From NCBI GenBank assembly GCA_963576475.1, contig OY754972.1, positions 12,049,062-12,113,061 of the forward strand: a stretch of 64,000 bases of DNA. Direction: 5' to 3'. Position 1 is the stretch's first letter; each line of letters opens with the position of its first letter. A program made the translations under genes and the position numbers. The DNA is from Molanna angustata. Lineage: Eukaryota; Arthropoda; Insecta; Trichoptera; Molannidae. Below are positions 32,201 through 40,999 of the stretch, one piece after another. The notes under the pieces are model-generated. The model saw only the letters and a program-made list of their open reading frames with translations. It ran no database searches and was not told the origin of the DNA.

Positions 32201-35200
32201 TTTAACTGATAAGGTCAGCATTAAAAAAGCCCTGATGGCTCTAAAATTTTACACACTAAATCAAAGAGTGTCAGAGAACAAGGTTAAGATAGTAGAACTG
32301 AAAAAATTACCGCGTGAAATAAACTCATAATTTAATTTATGAACCAATAGTAAAATTCACTATGGCTGGGTTGTTTCAACAAAAGTAATGGTAATAGTAT
32401 AGTTAAAATTCTTTGATTAAATGAAATTGTTCAAAATGCGTTGTTTGACGGCATTAGAACTCAATGAAACAACTAAAACTTTTGAATAATTTCATGAAAT
32501 CAAGGTATTTTAAGTATACTTTTACTTTAATCTTTGTTCCAGAAACACAGCCATAGAGTTTGGTACCTAAAATAATATTTAGAGTATAAATGTTTCATCC
32601 CTTCGTCAGCTTACCCATTAATCATTATTAAATAAAATATTATACAAGATACTACTATAGCACTAAACAAAACTACAAAATCTAATTCATTTATAAAAAT
32701 GTAAACAAATTTACAAACAGCGCAGATTTGATCCCGTGTCTGACGGAAGCTCTCTGTACCTTTTCTATGTATGTCTTTATTCATATTAATACCTTCATGG
32801 TTATACTCTCATTTTATGCAACAAAACCGTGTTGTTTGCAGGAATATAAATTAATTAATTTTAATAATCTGTGTAAACAAAAATACATTAAAATTTAAAA
32901 GTAAAATTAATGTTTCTATAATTCGAATATTTATTTACCAAATTAACCCTGTCTTGTCATAACTCTATCTCTGCAGGGCTACTCATGAAGTTGATTACAG
33001 TAAAATTAAGATCAGCTTCAGACTTAAGCAATCTTTGAGGTTAAATTAATCCAACTGTCGATTCGTTATGAGAATTCAATTCTCCGAATGAATCGACATT
33101 AATAAGCCAAGATGCGTGTACGAAGGAAAATTTTGTATGGCGTAGTGGACTTTTTGCATACTAATAACACCAACTAGAGGCCTCGCAGCATATATGTTCC
33201 CATACATGGATTTACTCAGAATTCGGAGTAGAACATTTTAGGTGAGTTTTGTGTGTGTGTGTCTGTGTGTGTGTGTGTGTGTGTGTGTCTGTGTCCCCCC
33301 CCCCCCTTATAACTTTTGATCCGCTCAATTTACAGAGCCCAAATTTTCAGAATATATAGACAGTTATAGGCCTACAAAACTTTTATACTCATAATTGTGA
33401 ATTTTTGTTTCAGTCAGGGGTTAGAACGATGAAAATTGGTATAAATATTATAGACAAATACAAAATCTCAAAACGTTTTTTTTTTAATTCCAGTGTTTCT
33501 CAAACATTTTTATCAGGAAAAATATTTTTTTTATGATAAATTTATGAGTTTAACTGCCTATATTTCCAATTTTTTTAAAAATATCGAAAAAAGCCGAAAC
33601 ACCCCAACTAGATAATTTAATTTTTTTAACAATTTTTATAAAAATTGTATTTAGTGACGACATTGCTTCATACAATTTGTATGGCTGTCGTCTATACACA
33701 ATATCTAAGAATATTTAATTGTTTGATACTTCATCTCCAAACATACATATATACCATCATGCTTTTTTTCATATTCTGGGTAGGAAAAAAGGACCTACCT
33801 CCATACTATCCTATCTTGACATACATACCTACATGTGTTGTATATAGAAAACCAAATATCTTAAAATATTAAATAATTTGTATTTATGGGTTTATAGTTT
33901 GGTACTTCTTATTCTTCAACTATACATACTATCGCTATCGACAGTTGGATCTCATGTGTTACATGCAACTAGTTATATAATACTTACTATAAATTTACAC
34001 AACAATTCATGACAATTTCATACCAAACGTAGATATCAACAATTTTTCACGATTACATGTAGAGAAAGATTAATATTGGATTATAATCGAACACTGATTT
34101 ATACATTTTTAAGATTCAGGCAATCTTAGAATGTATTAAGAACGTGTCATGAGTAGCCCCCCAGTATAAATAAATAGTTAAATATTACATAGTCATGAAT
34201 ATAGTAATTTTCAATTCAAAATAATAGGCAAACAGTTTATTCATAGACGTATGTTAAGAAAAAATAATGCGAGAATAGAGCTTTTTTAAATAAAAAAATA
34301 TTTAAATTATATTAAAAAAAACGGTGGTTGGAAAATAGTTTATTTGATTTTTAGTGGTCTATTATTTATAAATCCTTTTGAATAAAGCTCAAAATTTGCC
34401 TCTACCCGAGAATAAATCTGAGGAGACGTATGTTGTGTCGTATTTATGAAGATAAAAAGAATGTATTTGGTTTGCTAGTTATAGAGATAACATTTTTATG
34501 ATTATTTTATTACTAATATTAAAAACAATATTTTGTTTACGATGATGTGAGAAATATCAAGGCTTTTTACTTAAAAATAATAAATAATCAACAACGCTGT
34601 ACATAATAACTACGTCAAAATAACCTATCGAAATAATTTATTAATAAATTTACATATATAAAAAAAAATCATAAAAAATTAAACATGTAGGTATGCATCA
34701 TCAGCTTAAATTTAGAAAATACTTTTGTATGTTACCTATTCTACTTATTTAAAAGTCGGTAATAGTAAAAATGGACTCCAAAAACAGCTACAATGAAAAC
34801 ATAAACAGTAAAAAATAACAATGCGACTGGTATAGGTGATGTTTGGAATTATTGTAGTTGTTGTGTGGAGATGGCTTTTAAATGAACTTAGTTTTTTTTG
34901 CTTCTATTTTTCTTTGTATATATTTTTTTTCTCCCTCCAGCATTTGCTTAATATTTTACCAAACTCTGTACCTACTAAAAAGAGCCTTAATAAGGTTTAA
35001 AACATACTTTGTAATTTAATATATCTTTGATATTATTATTACAAACTGTTGGTTTTATATATTAATATAAAATAAATAAATAAAATTATATTTTTACTAA
35101 CAAAATTTTAATATCTCAATAGAGACGAAGTTGGGATATTATACAAGAACCAGGAACTCAAGGCACCTACAGGGCTTACGACCTGTCATCGGCTGGTTTA

Positions 35201-37286
35201 CGTAATCACTTTATGCGCTTACGCAACGTTCGACACCCCAACTTCGTCTCTATTGATATAGTAAAAGTTTGTCAATAAAAATATCATTTGACTCCTGATA
35301 GGGAACAAAATCCAATGTTTGCGTATATATTATGCAATTAAAAAAATATTCGATTTAAATAAATAAAAGAATAAAAATGCACTTTAAAGTGTAAATTAAT
35401 AGCGTAATTTGATTAAAAAGCAAATTATTTCACACAACTCATATGACTAAAAAAACACATGCGTAAATGCGTTGCAAAATGTTTATATACAGAAAATGCT
35501 TTATTAGGGCCGCATTCAAAGGACGCGATTAGAGATTGATTTCTTCAAAATGAATTTTTCCAAAGCAAAGCATTTTTATTCCATATGGACTATTGACCGA
35601 CTGCGCATGCGCGCACTATAAAAATTGCCTGTTTGTAGAAAACGACTAATCCCATTTTTCGTATGTAACAATTATATTATACACACATGATGTATTTTTA
35701 TTTTATTTATTTATTTATTTATATTAGAATAGTTAAGGATTAAATTGATTCTTAAGTTCCAAATGCATGCGATACTTTATCTTGATATTCCACAATTTTA
35801 ACCTAAATCAAAAGCTTTTATAATATAGAATATATGAAATGACGAAAAACAAAAATACTAAACAATATATTATCTTGTCAACTAACTTATTATCACATGT
35901 TTATTTGATATGTAGTTTACATCATCATGTTATGTTCATTTCAAAACATATAAGTATATTTACGACATGACCCCTTCACACTATCTTTCATTATTGGAAT
36001 GATGCAATTAGATGCGTGTCCATAAATATTAATATAGGTACATACATACAATTATATCATTAGTTGAAGGGAATATTTTATACATTTTTTAAACTAATAC
36101 AAACTTATTTTTCCAGAACACGAAAGCATTTTTAAAGTTTTGACAGAAAACAGTTACATATAGAAGAAATGAATGAATGTTTATGGAAAGTTAATCAGCC
36201 CTATGTTGATGTAGGAACTCTACACGTATGGTATTAATATGAAGTATAATGAACTTATATTTTCGGCTTCAAGGGCCACTAAATTTCATAGTAGAATACA
36301 ATTTGTCTTGTATCTTATACTTTCTAATACCAAAAAGAAATATATTTTAACAAAAAATCTAAATATTTATCAAATTTATAATTTAATGATAATTTTCTTA
36401 ATTTAACTGCATTATGTTTTAAATTCAAATACAATAGACTCATTTTCCCAATAAAATTTTATTTTTTTGATTAAATCTTCCAATTTAAAACCTGTTTGTG
36501 TACTATACGCTATATATGTACACAAATCAACACTATGAAATTCGTAGTATACACTCGTTGAAAATTGAGTCTCGTTGAAATATAGTCCATAGTAGGGGAG
36601 AGTACAATCATGTTTTTTAATAAATTTAGTTTTATGAATATTAATAATTAAAAAAAATGTGTTAATAAATCTAATATACGAACAGTCATACATCCTCGTA
36701 CATTTTTGAACTAACCGGAACATATTTTGAATGATTTATACTAATCAAATGGTTACTATGTCTTTGCTAATGCCATTAATCAATTAAAGTTAGTAATAAC
36801 TAATAGAATTTTTGGCCTCCAAAGAAAGAAAAAAAAATAAAAAATCATATAAAACTTAACGTAACATTGGAAAGAGATTCTACACTGGGATTGTTATATA
36901 CGACATTCATAATATTTTGAATTTATATTTGAGACCGATCATAATATGGTTCAGTAGGTCATGGTTTTTCAAAGCATCTTGTTCGTCATGTTTCTGCAGA
37001 ATTTGGAGATTGACCATTGGCCAAAACTTATGGCCAATGATTGGTCATCTCCAGGCAAAATAGACATCATTTTTTAAATAAATAAATATTGTAGAAGTAA
37101 AACAGTGCTTGTATATGGAAAAAAATAAAATCTAACTTATATAATTATGAAACAGATAAAAAAAATAAAAACTTACGTCGAAGTAGTAAGTAAGTCAATT
37201 CCTTGACCTAATTCAGTGCGAATTTCTGGAAGTTTTTTAGAATCGATGTAATTATTGACCGATATTCCATTTCCCACATGCGCCAT
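18646..37286 (-). CDS. PNP: Purine nucleoside phosphorylase, complete, six coding exons
   Basis: Exons on -: 37286-37177, 28875-28781, 27975-27797, 26815-26573, 23395-23252, 18843-18646; 969 nt, 322 codons plus tag, all junctions in phase with gt/ag. The enzyme splits purine nucleosides with phosphate into base plus ribose-1-phosphate (purine salvage, cytosol, trimer). With a constant offset of 33 from human PNP I place Ser66 (human 33), His97 (64), Arg117 (84), His119 (86), Tyr121 (88), Glu234 (201), Met252 (219), Asn276 (243) and His290 (257): all active-site residues are kept and there is no net indel over about 225 residues. Glu and Asn indicate 6-oxopurine preference. The N-terminus is 33 residues longer than human. 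Substitutions of note are His256 (Pro in human STVPE) and Leu277 (Lys in TNK). The introns are loaded with mobile elements. Confidence 0.96.
20602..20765 (+). repeat. Short degenerate tandem repeat ('cccttcaggccctttagtac')
   Basis: Units of roughly 20-30 bp mixing 'cccttcagg', 'cctttagtacctcccgt' and 'catcccatacc'. The open frame on + here is a by-product. Confidence 0.75.
20774..21535 (+). repeat. About 115-bp tandem array, 6-7 copies
   Basis: Units begin 'gtttaaatccagaaacc' at 20774, 20892, 21016, 21132, about 21258, 21370 and 21496. Each contains 'cgaagagatggaaggacag', 'ttggaccttcttctcccagg', 'gtaaaatgaccaaatacacg' and a (gaa)n stretch of variable length. Some units lack the 'cgtcctggaag' segment. 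Confidence 0.92.
23252..23395 (-). CDS. PNP: PNP exon 5
   Basis: [41 protein letters not shown]. Carries Glu234 and Met252. 48 codons, phase 0 at both ends. Confidence 0.95.
23785..23945 (+). mobile_element. Helitron-like 3' fragment
   Basis: 'gtgcgctgaacaaatcccca', 'cagtttcatcgcaatcggat', 'ggatggtataagagttcatg', the same terminal block as at 51650-51756 and 32100-32170. Confidence 0.6.
24185..25112 (-). mobile_element. LINE (Jockey/CR1-like) 3' part with (TAAA)n tail
   Basis: On -: [14 protein letters not shown] and [13 protein letters not shown] (25111-24926), then [20 protein letters not shown] and [13 protein letters not shown] (24877-24527), the usual order of the post-RT region. The stretch between them (about 24880-24960) is disrupted. 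A TTTA run at 24194-24222 on + is the tail. RT core absent. Confidence 0.78.
25338..26011. mobile_element. hAT-like element, 674 bp, near-perfect 8-bp duplication
   Basis: TIRs 'cagtggcgaagctactag' (left) and, inverted from the right, 'cagtggcgtagctagacc'. Flanks tataaatg (25330-25337) and cataaatg (26012-26019). No transposase seen, so non-autonomous. Confidence 0.75.
26573..26815 (-). CDS. PNP: PNP exon 4
   Basis: [49 protein letters not shown]. Acceptor 'atttttctag', donor gtaaat. 81 codons. Confidence 0.96.
26878..27225 (+). repeat. Repeat family E, uninterrupted copy
   Basis: 'ttcaacatttctctattcaa', 'aaaatcaaagtgaataaccg', 'aaaatcaacaaatttt', 'acagtgcattaggcgg'. It parallels 38905-39390, which is split there by a MITE. 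It begins about 60 bp outside PNP exon 4, in intron 3. Confidence 0.8.
27300..27560 (-). repeat. A-rich LINE 3'-end-like stretch
   Basis: 'ttatttatttatttatttgg' + 'gacagaaacagcgatc' followed by A-rich sequence resembles the start (on +) of minus-strand LINE 3' ends at 24190 and 60480. No coding block was recognised. Confidence 0.35.
27797..27975 (-). CDS. PNP: PNP exon 3
   Basis: [48 protein letters not shown]. Carries His97, Arg117, His119 and Tyr121. Phase 1 entry, phase 0 exit at donor gtaata. Confidence 0.96.
28781..28875 (-). CDS. PNP: PNP exon 2
   Basis: [20 protein letters not shown] then [11 protein letters not shown] (phosphate-binding Ser66). Acceptor 'tttatttcag', donor gtgagt. 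Confidence 0.95.
29087..30013 (+). mobile_element. Stem-loop/(GT)n repeat family, full copy 1 (Helentron-associated-like)
   Basis: Begins 'ccaactatcgattcg' with a palindrome around 'gagaattcaattctc'. A (GT)n tract runs from about 29168 to 29228, then 'cttataacttttgatccgct', and it ends 'gtcgacagttggatctcatg' + 'tgttacatacaactagt'. The 3' end can fold (catgt-gtt-acat). The outer words ccaact.tcga / tcgacagttgg are inverted to each other. No coding. Confidence 0.7.
30372..30476. repeat. Imperfect inverted repeat
   Basis: 'gtgacgttgcattaatgctt' + 'caggtaaag' pairs with the inverse of 'cttaacctgatgcattaatg' + 'taacgttac'. Lies inside the TTAA-flanked element. Confidence 0.5.
31283..32190 (+). 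mobile_element. Helitron-like element, longer copy
   Basis: Start 'tagtaaaacccggcagacgt' + 'tgtcctgcctgtttaatta', identical in wording to 51251. The 3' third has three diverged units of about 120 bp, each 'gtgagatat..aataaataaa ... cgctgaa ... aagtttcat'. It ends 'atcgcaatcggatggttggt' + 'ttgggagtccatacatacaa'. No coding. Confidence 0.65.
32357..32559. mobile_element. MITE-like inverted-repeat element, about 200 bp
   Basis: 'actatggctgggttgtttca' + 'acaaaagtaa' at the left and, inverted, 'actctatggctgtgtttctg' + 'gaacaaagatt' at the right. Diverged arms, no clear duplication. Confidence 0.45.
32976..34159. mobile_element. Element with short TIRs (gggctactcatga) and a nested repeat
   Basis: GGGCTACTCATGA at 32976-32988 and its inverse at 34147-34159. 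Further inward the arms share 'aagattgcctgaatcttaa'-like wording. Full copy 2 of the stem-loop family (33048-33975) sits inside. Confidence 0.4.
33048..33975 (+). mobile_element. Stem-loop/(GT)n repeat family, full copy 2
   Basis: Begins 'atccaactgtcgattcg' with a palindrome around 'gagaattcaattctc' and carries (GT)n at about 33247-33292. It ends 'atcgacagttggatctcatg' + 'tgttacatgcaactagt'. The left ATCCAACTGTCGA is the exact inverse of TCGACAGTTGGAT near the right end. The stem catgt-gtt-acatg lies between gttg and caac. Confidence 0.75.
35114..35260. mobile_element. MITE with TIR atctcaatagagacgaagtt
   Basis: The left end 'atctcaatagagacgaagtt' + 'ggg' is inverted at the right end ('ccccaacttcgtctctattg'). 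The interior has 'gggcttacgacctgtcatcg'. A second copy on - at 47998-48126 lacks one end. Confidence 0.75.
37177..37286 (-). CDS. PNP: PNP exon 1
   Basis: ATG at 37286-37284; [20 protein letters not shown] ... [10 protein letters not shown], then a split Thr codon at donor gtaagt. Encodes most of the N-terminal extension relative to human PNP. Confidence 0.9.
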
Positions 37287-37397
37287 TTTTTTAAATATTT
37301 AAATCACAATTTGATATAAGAGTTATTTTACAACTATCACGAGTAACGTTATATCCTGAGAGCTCAAATCACAAACAAACAACAATCATGCATTTTG

Positions 37398-37414
37398 TCT
37401 CTTATATATTCTAC
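37398..37414 (-). promoter_or_regulatory. Candidate PNP TATA-like element
   Basis: 'gaatatataagagaca' on -, about 115 bp upstream of the PNP ATG, at a plausible core-promoter distance. AT-rich surroundings make chance occurrence likely. Confidence 0.3.
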
Positions 37415-37738
37415 CTTCTGTGATAATTGACTACGCATGTTCTCAAACTGTATAAAATAAAACGAATTAATAAAGAATATTTTATGACGTACAATAATTA
37501 TAATCATACATCCGTTTCGACTTTTCATAAGTACCTACATATATTTCTATTACTTGAAGTTTCAAACACACCAGTCCGTCAACAACCCTTTAAGTGCAGG
37601 ATTACCAAGGTTAAACTTTTTATCTTGAACTGTATTAAACAGCCTATCTGATCCTGATTTCCTCTCCTTGTCCTTTCACAACCTTATTTTTGCAATTATG
37701 TGTATTTTAATATTTATCTTGTGTAATTAGCTAATTAG

Positions 37739-38013
37739 CTGTGAGGCACCGGTTTAGAATAGTGCTTCCACACTTTTCTATTATTGTTTTCGAGTATCCC
37801 GTAAGAGCCGGGTAATCGATAATACAACAGGCAACAATAACGTCTGACATTGTTCAGCAATGAGGTTCACCACCCATTCTGAATGTAGTGTCTTTTTAGG
37901 TGAGACGAGACTGGTGTGTGGGTATACACAGACGTGTTCCTTTTTATAAGACAGCGCACACCCGCACACCTTTCGCTGGTTACCTCACATTGTGGGATAT
38001 GCCGTGGTGCTAT
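37739..38013 (-). repeat. Repeat family D, minus copy (partial)
   Basis: 'gtgaggcaccggtttagaat' ... 'cgtaagagccgggtaatcg' ... 'gacgagactggtgtgtggg' ... 'ctttcgctggttacctcaca'. It is opposite in orientation to the copy at 38422-38850, with about 400 bp between them. Confidence 0.85.
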
Positions 38014-38421
38014 GAATTTACAATCTTTCCTTACAGTAAAGATGGAAAGATTTTTGTACCAAATATAACCAAAATTATGTTTGTTTTAAATATACCTTCG
38101 TATTACGTTGTGTAAAAAAGAATGGCTGAAGATTATCGTGATTAGAGTTTTCAGTGATTTTTTTTTTATTTTTTGGAATGATGTCAAATACAATACATAT
38201 AGGTAAAACCAATGTTTCTGAACACATATTTTACCCTATATGTATCATAAGTGTTGATATTATATTTTTGTTTTCATATTTTGTTGCAAATAAAGGAGGC
38301 AATATTTTATTGGACAACATAATGTTTATTCTTTACTTTTTTAATATTATATTTTACTGTATTGCTCATGGTGACACAAAGGTCTATAATGGAGAAGGTT
38401 GCTAAGATCCAACATTCATTC

Positions 38422-38850
38422 ATACCATCACGGCATATCCCACAATGTGGGGTAACCAGCGAAAGGTGTGCGGGTGTGCATTGCCTTATAAAAGGGAGAA
38501 CAACACATCTATGTATAGCCACACACCAGTCTCGTTTCACCAAAAAATGGCCTACATTCAGAATGGGTGGTGAACCTCATTGCTGAACTATGTGAGATGT
38601 TATTGTTGCCTGTTGTATTTTCGATTACCCGGCTCTTACGGGACACTCGAAAACAGTAATAGAAAAGAGTGGAAACACTATTCTAAGCCGGTGCCTCACA
38701 GCAGTAATCTTTTACAATACGAAAAATCTTTTGTAATACGTCTCATGTGACAGGAGAGAAACAAATCTACTTAAAATTACTTAAGAAATTATTTGCAATG
38801 CTGAAAATTGACATTAGAAACTAAACTGAAACTGAAAAATATACTTTTAC
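38422..38850 (+). repeat. Repeat family D, plus copy, 429 bp
   Basis: Begins 'ataccatcacggcatatccc' and ends 'gaaactgaaaaatatacttt' + 'tac'. The inverse of 42481-42909 over its full length with few differences. Confidence 0.9.
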
Positions 38851-38904
38851 ATTCAAATATGTTAAACAGTGTGTTTCTATAAAAAAAACCGTATAAAAAT
38901 AAAA

Positions 38905-39390
38905 GTATTTTCAACATTTCTCTAGTGAATGTTCGTCACATAATTTCAAAATTCAGCTTGATATGTGTCGTTGTGAGATAAATCTCTGATATGCTTAAAG
39001 ATTGCACAAAATCAAAGTGAATGACCGATAAAGTTTTTTCATTTTAAGTCAGGGGGGCAAGTCTGGTTCAATCGGCGAAATCAAAACCCTCATGGTTACC
39101 CATATCATGGATATAATTATTATAATGGAGTTCTACAATATCTTTAGATGTCATAGAACTCCATACTATAATTATATTCATGATATGGGTAATCACTAGG
39201 GTTTTGATTTCGCCGGTCGAACCAGACTTGCCCCCCAGGTTTGTTCTTAAAATACAAAAAATCAACAAATTTTGGGTATCCGATGATTTGAAGCACGAAT
39301 AAACGCCTTTTAACGCATGCGATAGTTACCCTTACTAACACCTTACTTCATAGTGCATTAGGCGGTTTTAATATATATATTTTTTTCATT
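38905..39390 (+). repeat. Repeat family E, copy interrupted by a MITE
   Basis: 'ttcaacatttctctagtgaa', 'aaaatcaaagtgaatgaccg', [MITE 39052-39236], 'aaaatcaacaaattttgggt', 'atagtgcattaggcgg'. The uninterrupted counterpart is at 26878-27225. Confidence 0.85.
39052..39236. mobile_element. Palindromic MITE (copy 2), 185 bp
   Basis: 'ggggggcaagtctggttcaa' + 'tcggcgaaatcaaaaccct' at the left and its near-exact inverse at the right. Flanked by 'cag' on both sides, which may be a 3-bp duplication. Copy 1 at 4165-4385. Confidence 0.88.
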
Positions 39391-39404
39391 TACTAGATTA
39401 AATA

Positions 39405-39790
39405 TATAATATATTTTTTTTATTTAATTTAATTTATAATACATATATCAAAGAAAAAAACAGTCAAAAAGTATAGAAAAAGATACACAGTAAGTAAAAA
39501 CATATTTCCCTTTGACATTTTCAAAAACATATTCTCCTTTACAGACGAGTGCTTGCACTCGTCTGTAAAGGAGACATTTAAAGACACAAAATATTATATA
39601 TACATAATTATTATCTATACAAAAAGAAGTTTATATAAATTAATAATCAGTCAAATTAAATAGGTAAGTTAATTTAATTTTTCTTTTGAATTCATTTGCC
39701 AGTCTCAAATCTGTTTCAAGTTGATTGAACCACACCACCCCATTGTACATGTAGTAGTGCTATGCAATACTTGTATGTGTTAATGAAGTA
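39405..39790 (-). mobile_element. LINE C-terminal fragment
   Basis: On -: MYNGVVWFNQLETDLRLANE then FKRKIKLTYL, matching the 'YN.LP..IK.....FK.+LK' ending of CR1/Jockey RTs, followed by a TTTAATTTAA-type tail (39410-39430 on +). Confidence 0.45.
39533..39574. repeat. Perfect inverted repeat, 20-bp arms, 2-base spacer
   Basis: Left arm tctcctttacagacgagtgc, spacer tt, right arm its exact complement. It lies inside the LINE-like fragment's 3' region. Confidence 0.9.
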
Positions 39791-40955
39791 CACAATTGAC
39801 CCACTATATTTTGATTATCACTCGCCACACGTGCAAAGGCATGTGCGACCTTCCTATGTCTTTATGTATTTGAAATATGTAGCACATTTTTTTATAAATA
39901 TTTTTGAAAGACAGCACTTGAAATTCAAGAAATATGTGCAAAGTTGGGTAGCCAGATGGTTTTTGATTTATTATTTTTATTATCAATTTTTGTGCAATTT
40001 GGATGAAAGAGACAAAATGGATGGTTACGCCCCCCCCCCTAAGCTTTCTTAATCTGATTATATTAGTGTTATTTATTTGAGTTTCCCATTAGAGGTTACT
40101 GTCAATATTACTGTTACTCCTAAATATTTAATTTTATTTTTATTTGTTATACATAAACAATCTCTTAACAAGTCCTCTTAAGACCCCTCTTTGAACTAAA
40201 TCATTTGATACGTACCCTTCATATATGTATGGGCGAATTATTCGCATTTAAATATCGATAATTGTGTTTATTGCAATATATTTTGTTAACATCTTTGTTA
40301 AAATTTACTTATTGACGTGTTAATTCTTTTAAAAAAATATATTTACAGATACTTGCAGTAGAAAAAATTCTGACAATATTAAAAACTTTGATGCAACTTT
40401 TTCATACGTAGGACAGGACAATAATAATATATAAGGAATAATGTTCATGACTTGTTTATTTTATTTCAATACTTATTAACTGTGTATAATATTAAGTAAT
40501 GTGTCAAAAATTTATTGACATAAATAATTAATAAGTATTTACAAGCGTTGAAAACCAAAGATAAAATTGTATCAATTGCCAGTTTCGGAATTTCCAATGA
40601 GAATAAACTCATAAAAACATTTGAGATTATTTGGTTGTGCCTAAACTATGCAAAGCATAAACATATTTTGCTACTGTATTATAAATAAGATATTTTTTTC
40701 ATAATACATTCTTAAATAGAACATTTATAATATAATCATTAAATTGTTTTTGAATATAATAACGTAATTTATCAAAAACAAAAACAACATAAGGTTTTTA
40801 GTTGTCAATTTTTATGAATGTAAAGTATAATAGGTATGAAGCTTTTAATCTCATGGTCGTATATATATATATATATATGTAATATTTGACCAGTATTCTA
40901 CGATACCTTGTAAATATTTCAGTATTAGTTTAAACTCTGCAATCATTTCTATGTT

Positions 40956-40999
40956 TTTTGGGTATATCACGAGATGAAAATCTCGTGATATACCCAAAA
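40956..40999. repeat. Perfect inverted repeat, 20-bp arms, loop gaaa
   Basis: Left arm ttttgggtatatcacgagat, 4-base loop, exact complement on the right. A (TA)n run lies just upstream at 40859-40878. Confidence 0.9.

Larger units (their letters stand above)
28876..37176. other. PNP intron 1 (8.3 kb)
   Basis: Holds the TTAA-flanked element (28958-30754) and the inverted-repeat element (32976-34159), each with a full stem-loop family repeat nested inside. Also here are a Helitron-like element (31283-32190), a MITE (32357-32559) and a MITE (35114-35260). I saw nothing identifiable at 30760-31280, 32560-32970, 34160-35110 and 35261-37176 apart from AT-rich sequence and a TTTA run at 35699-35725. 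Confidence 0.8.
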
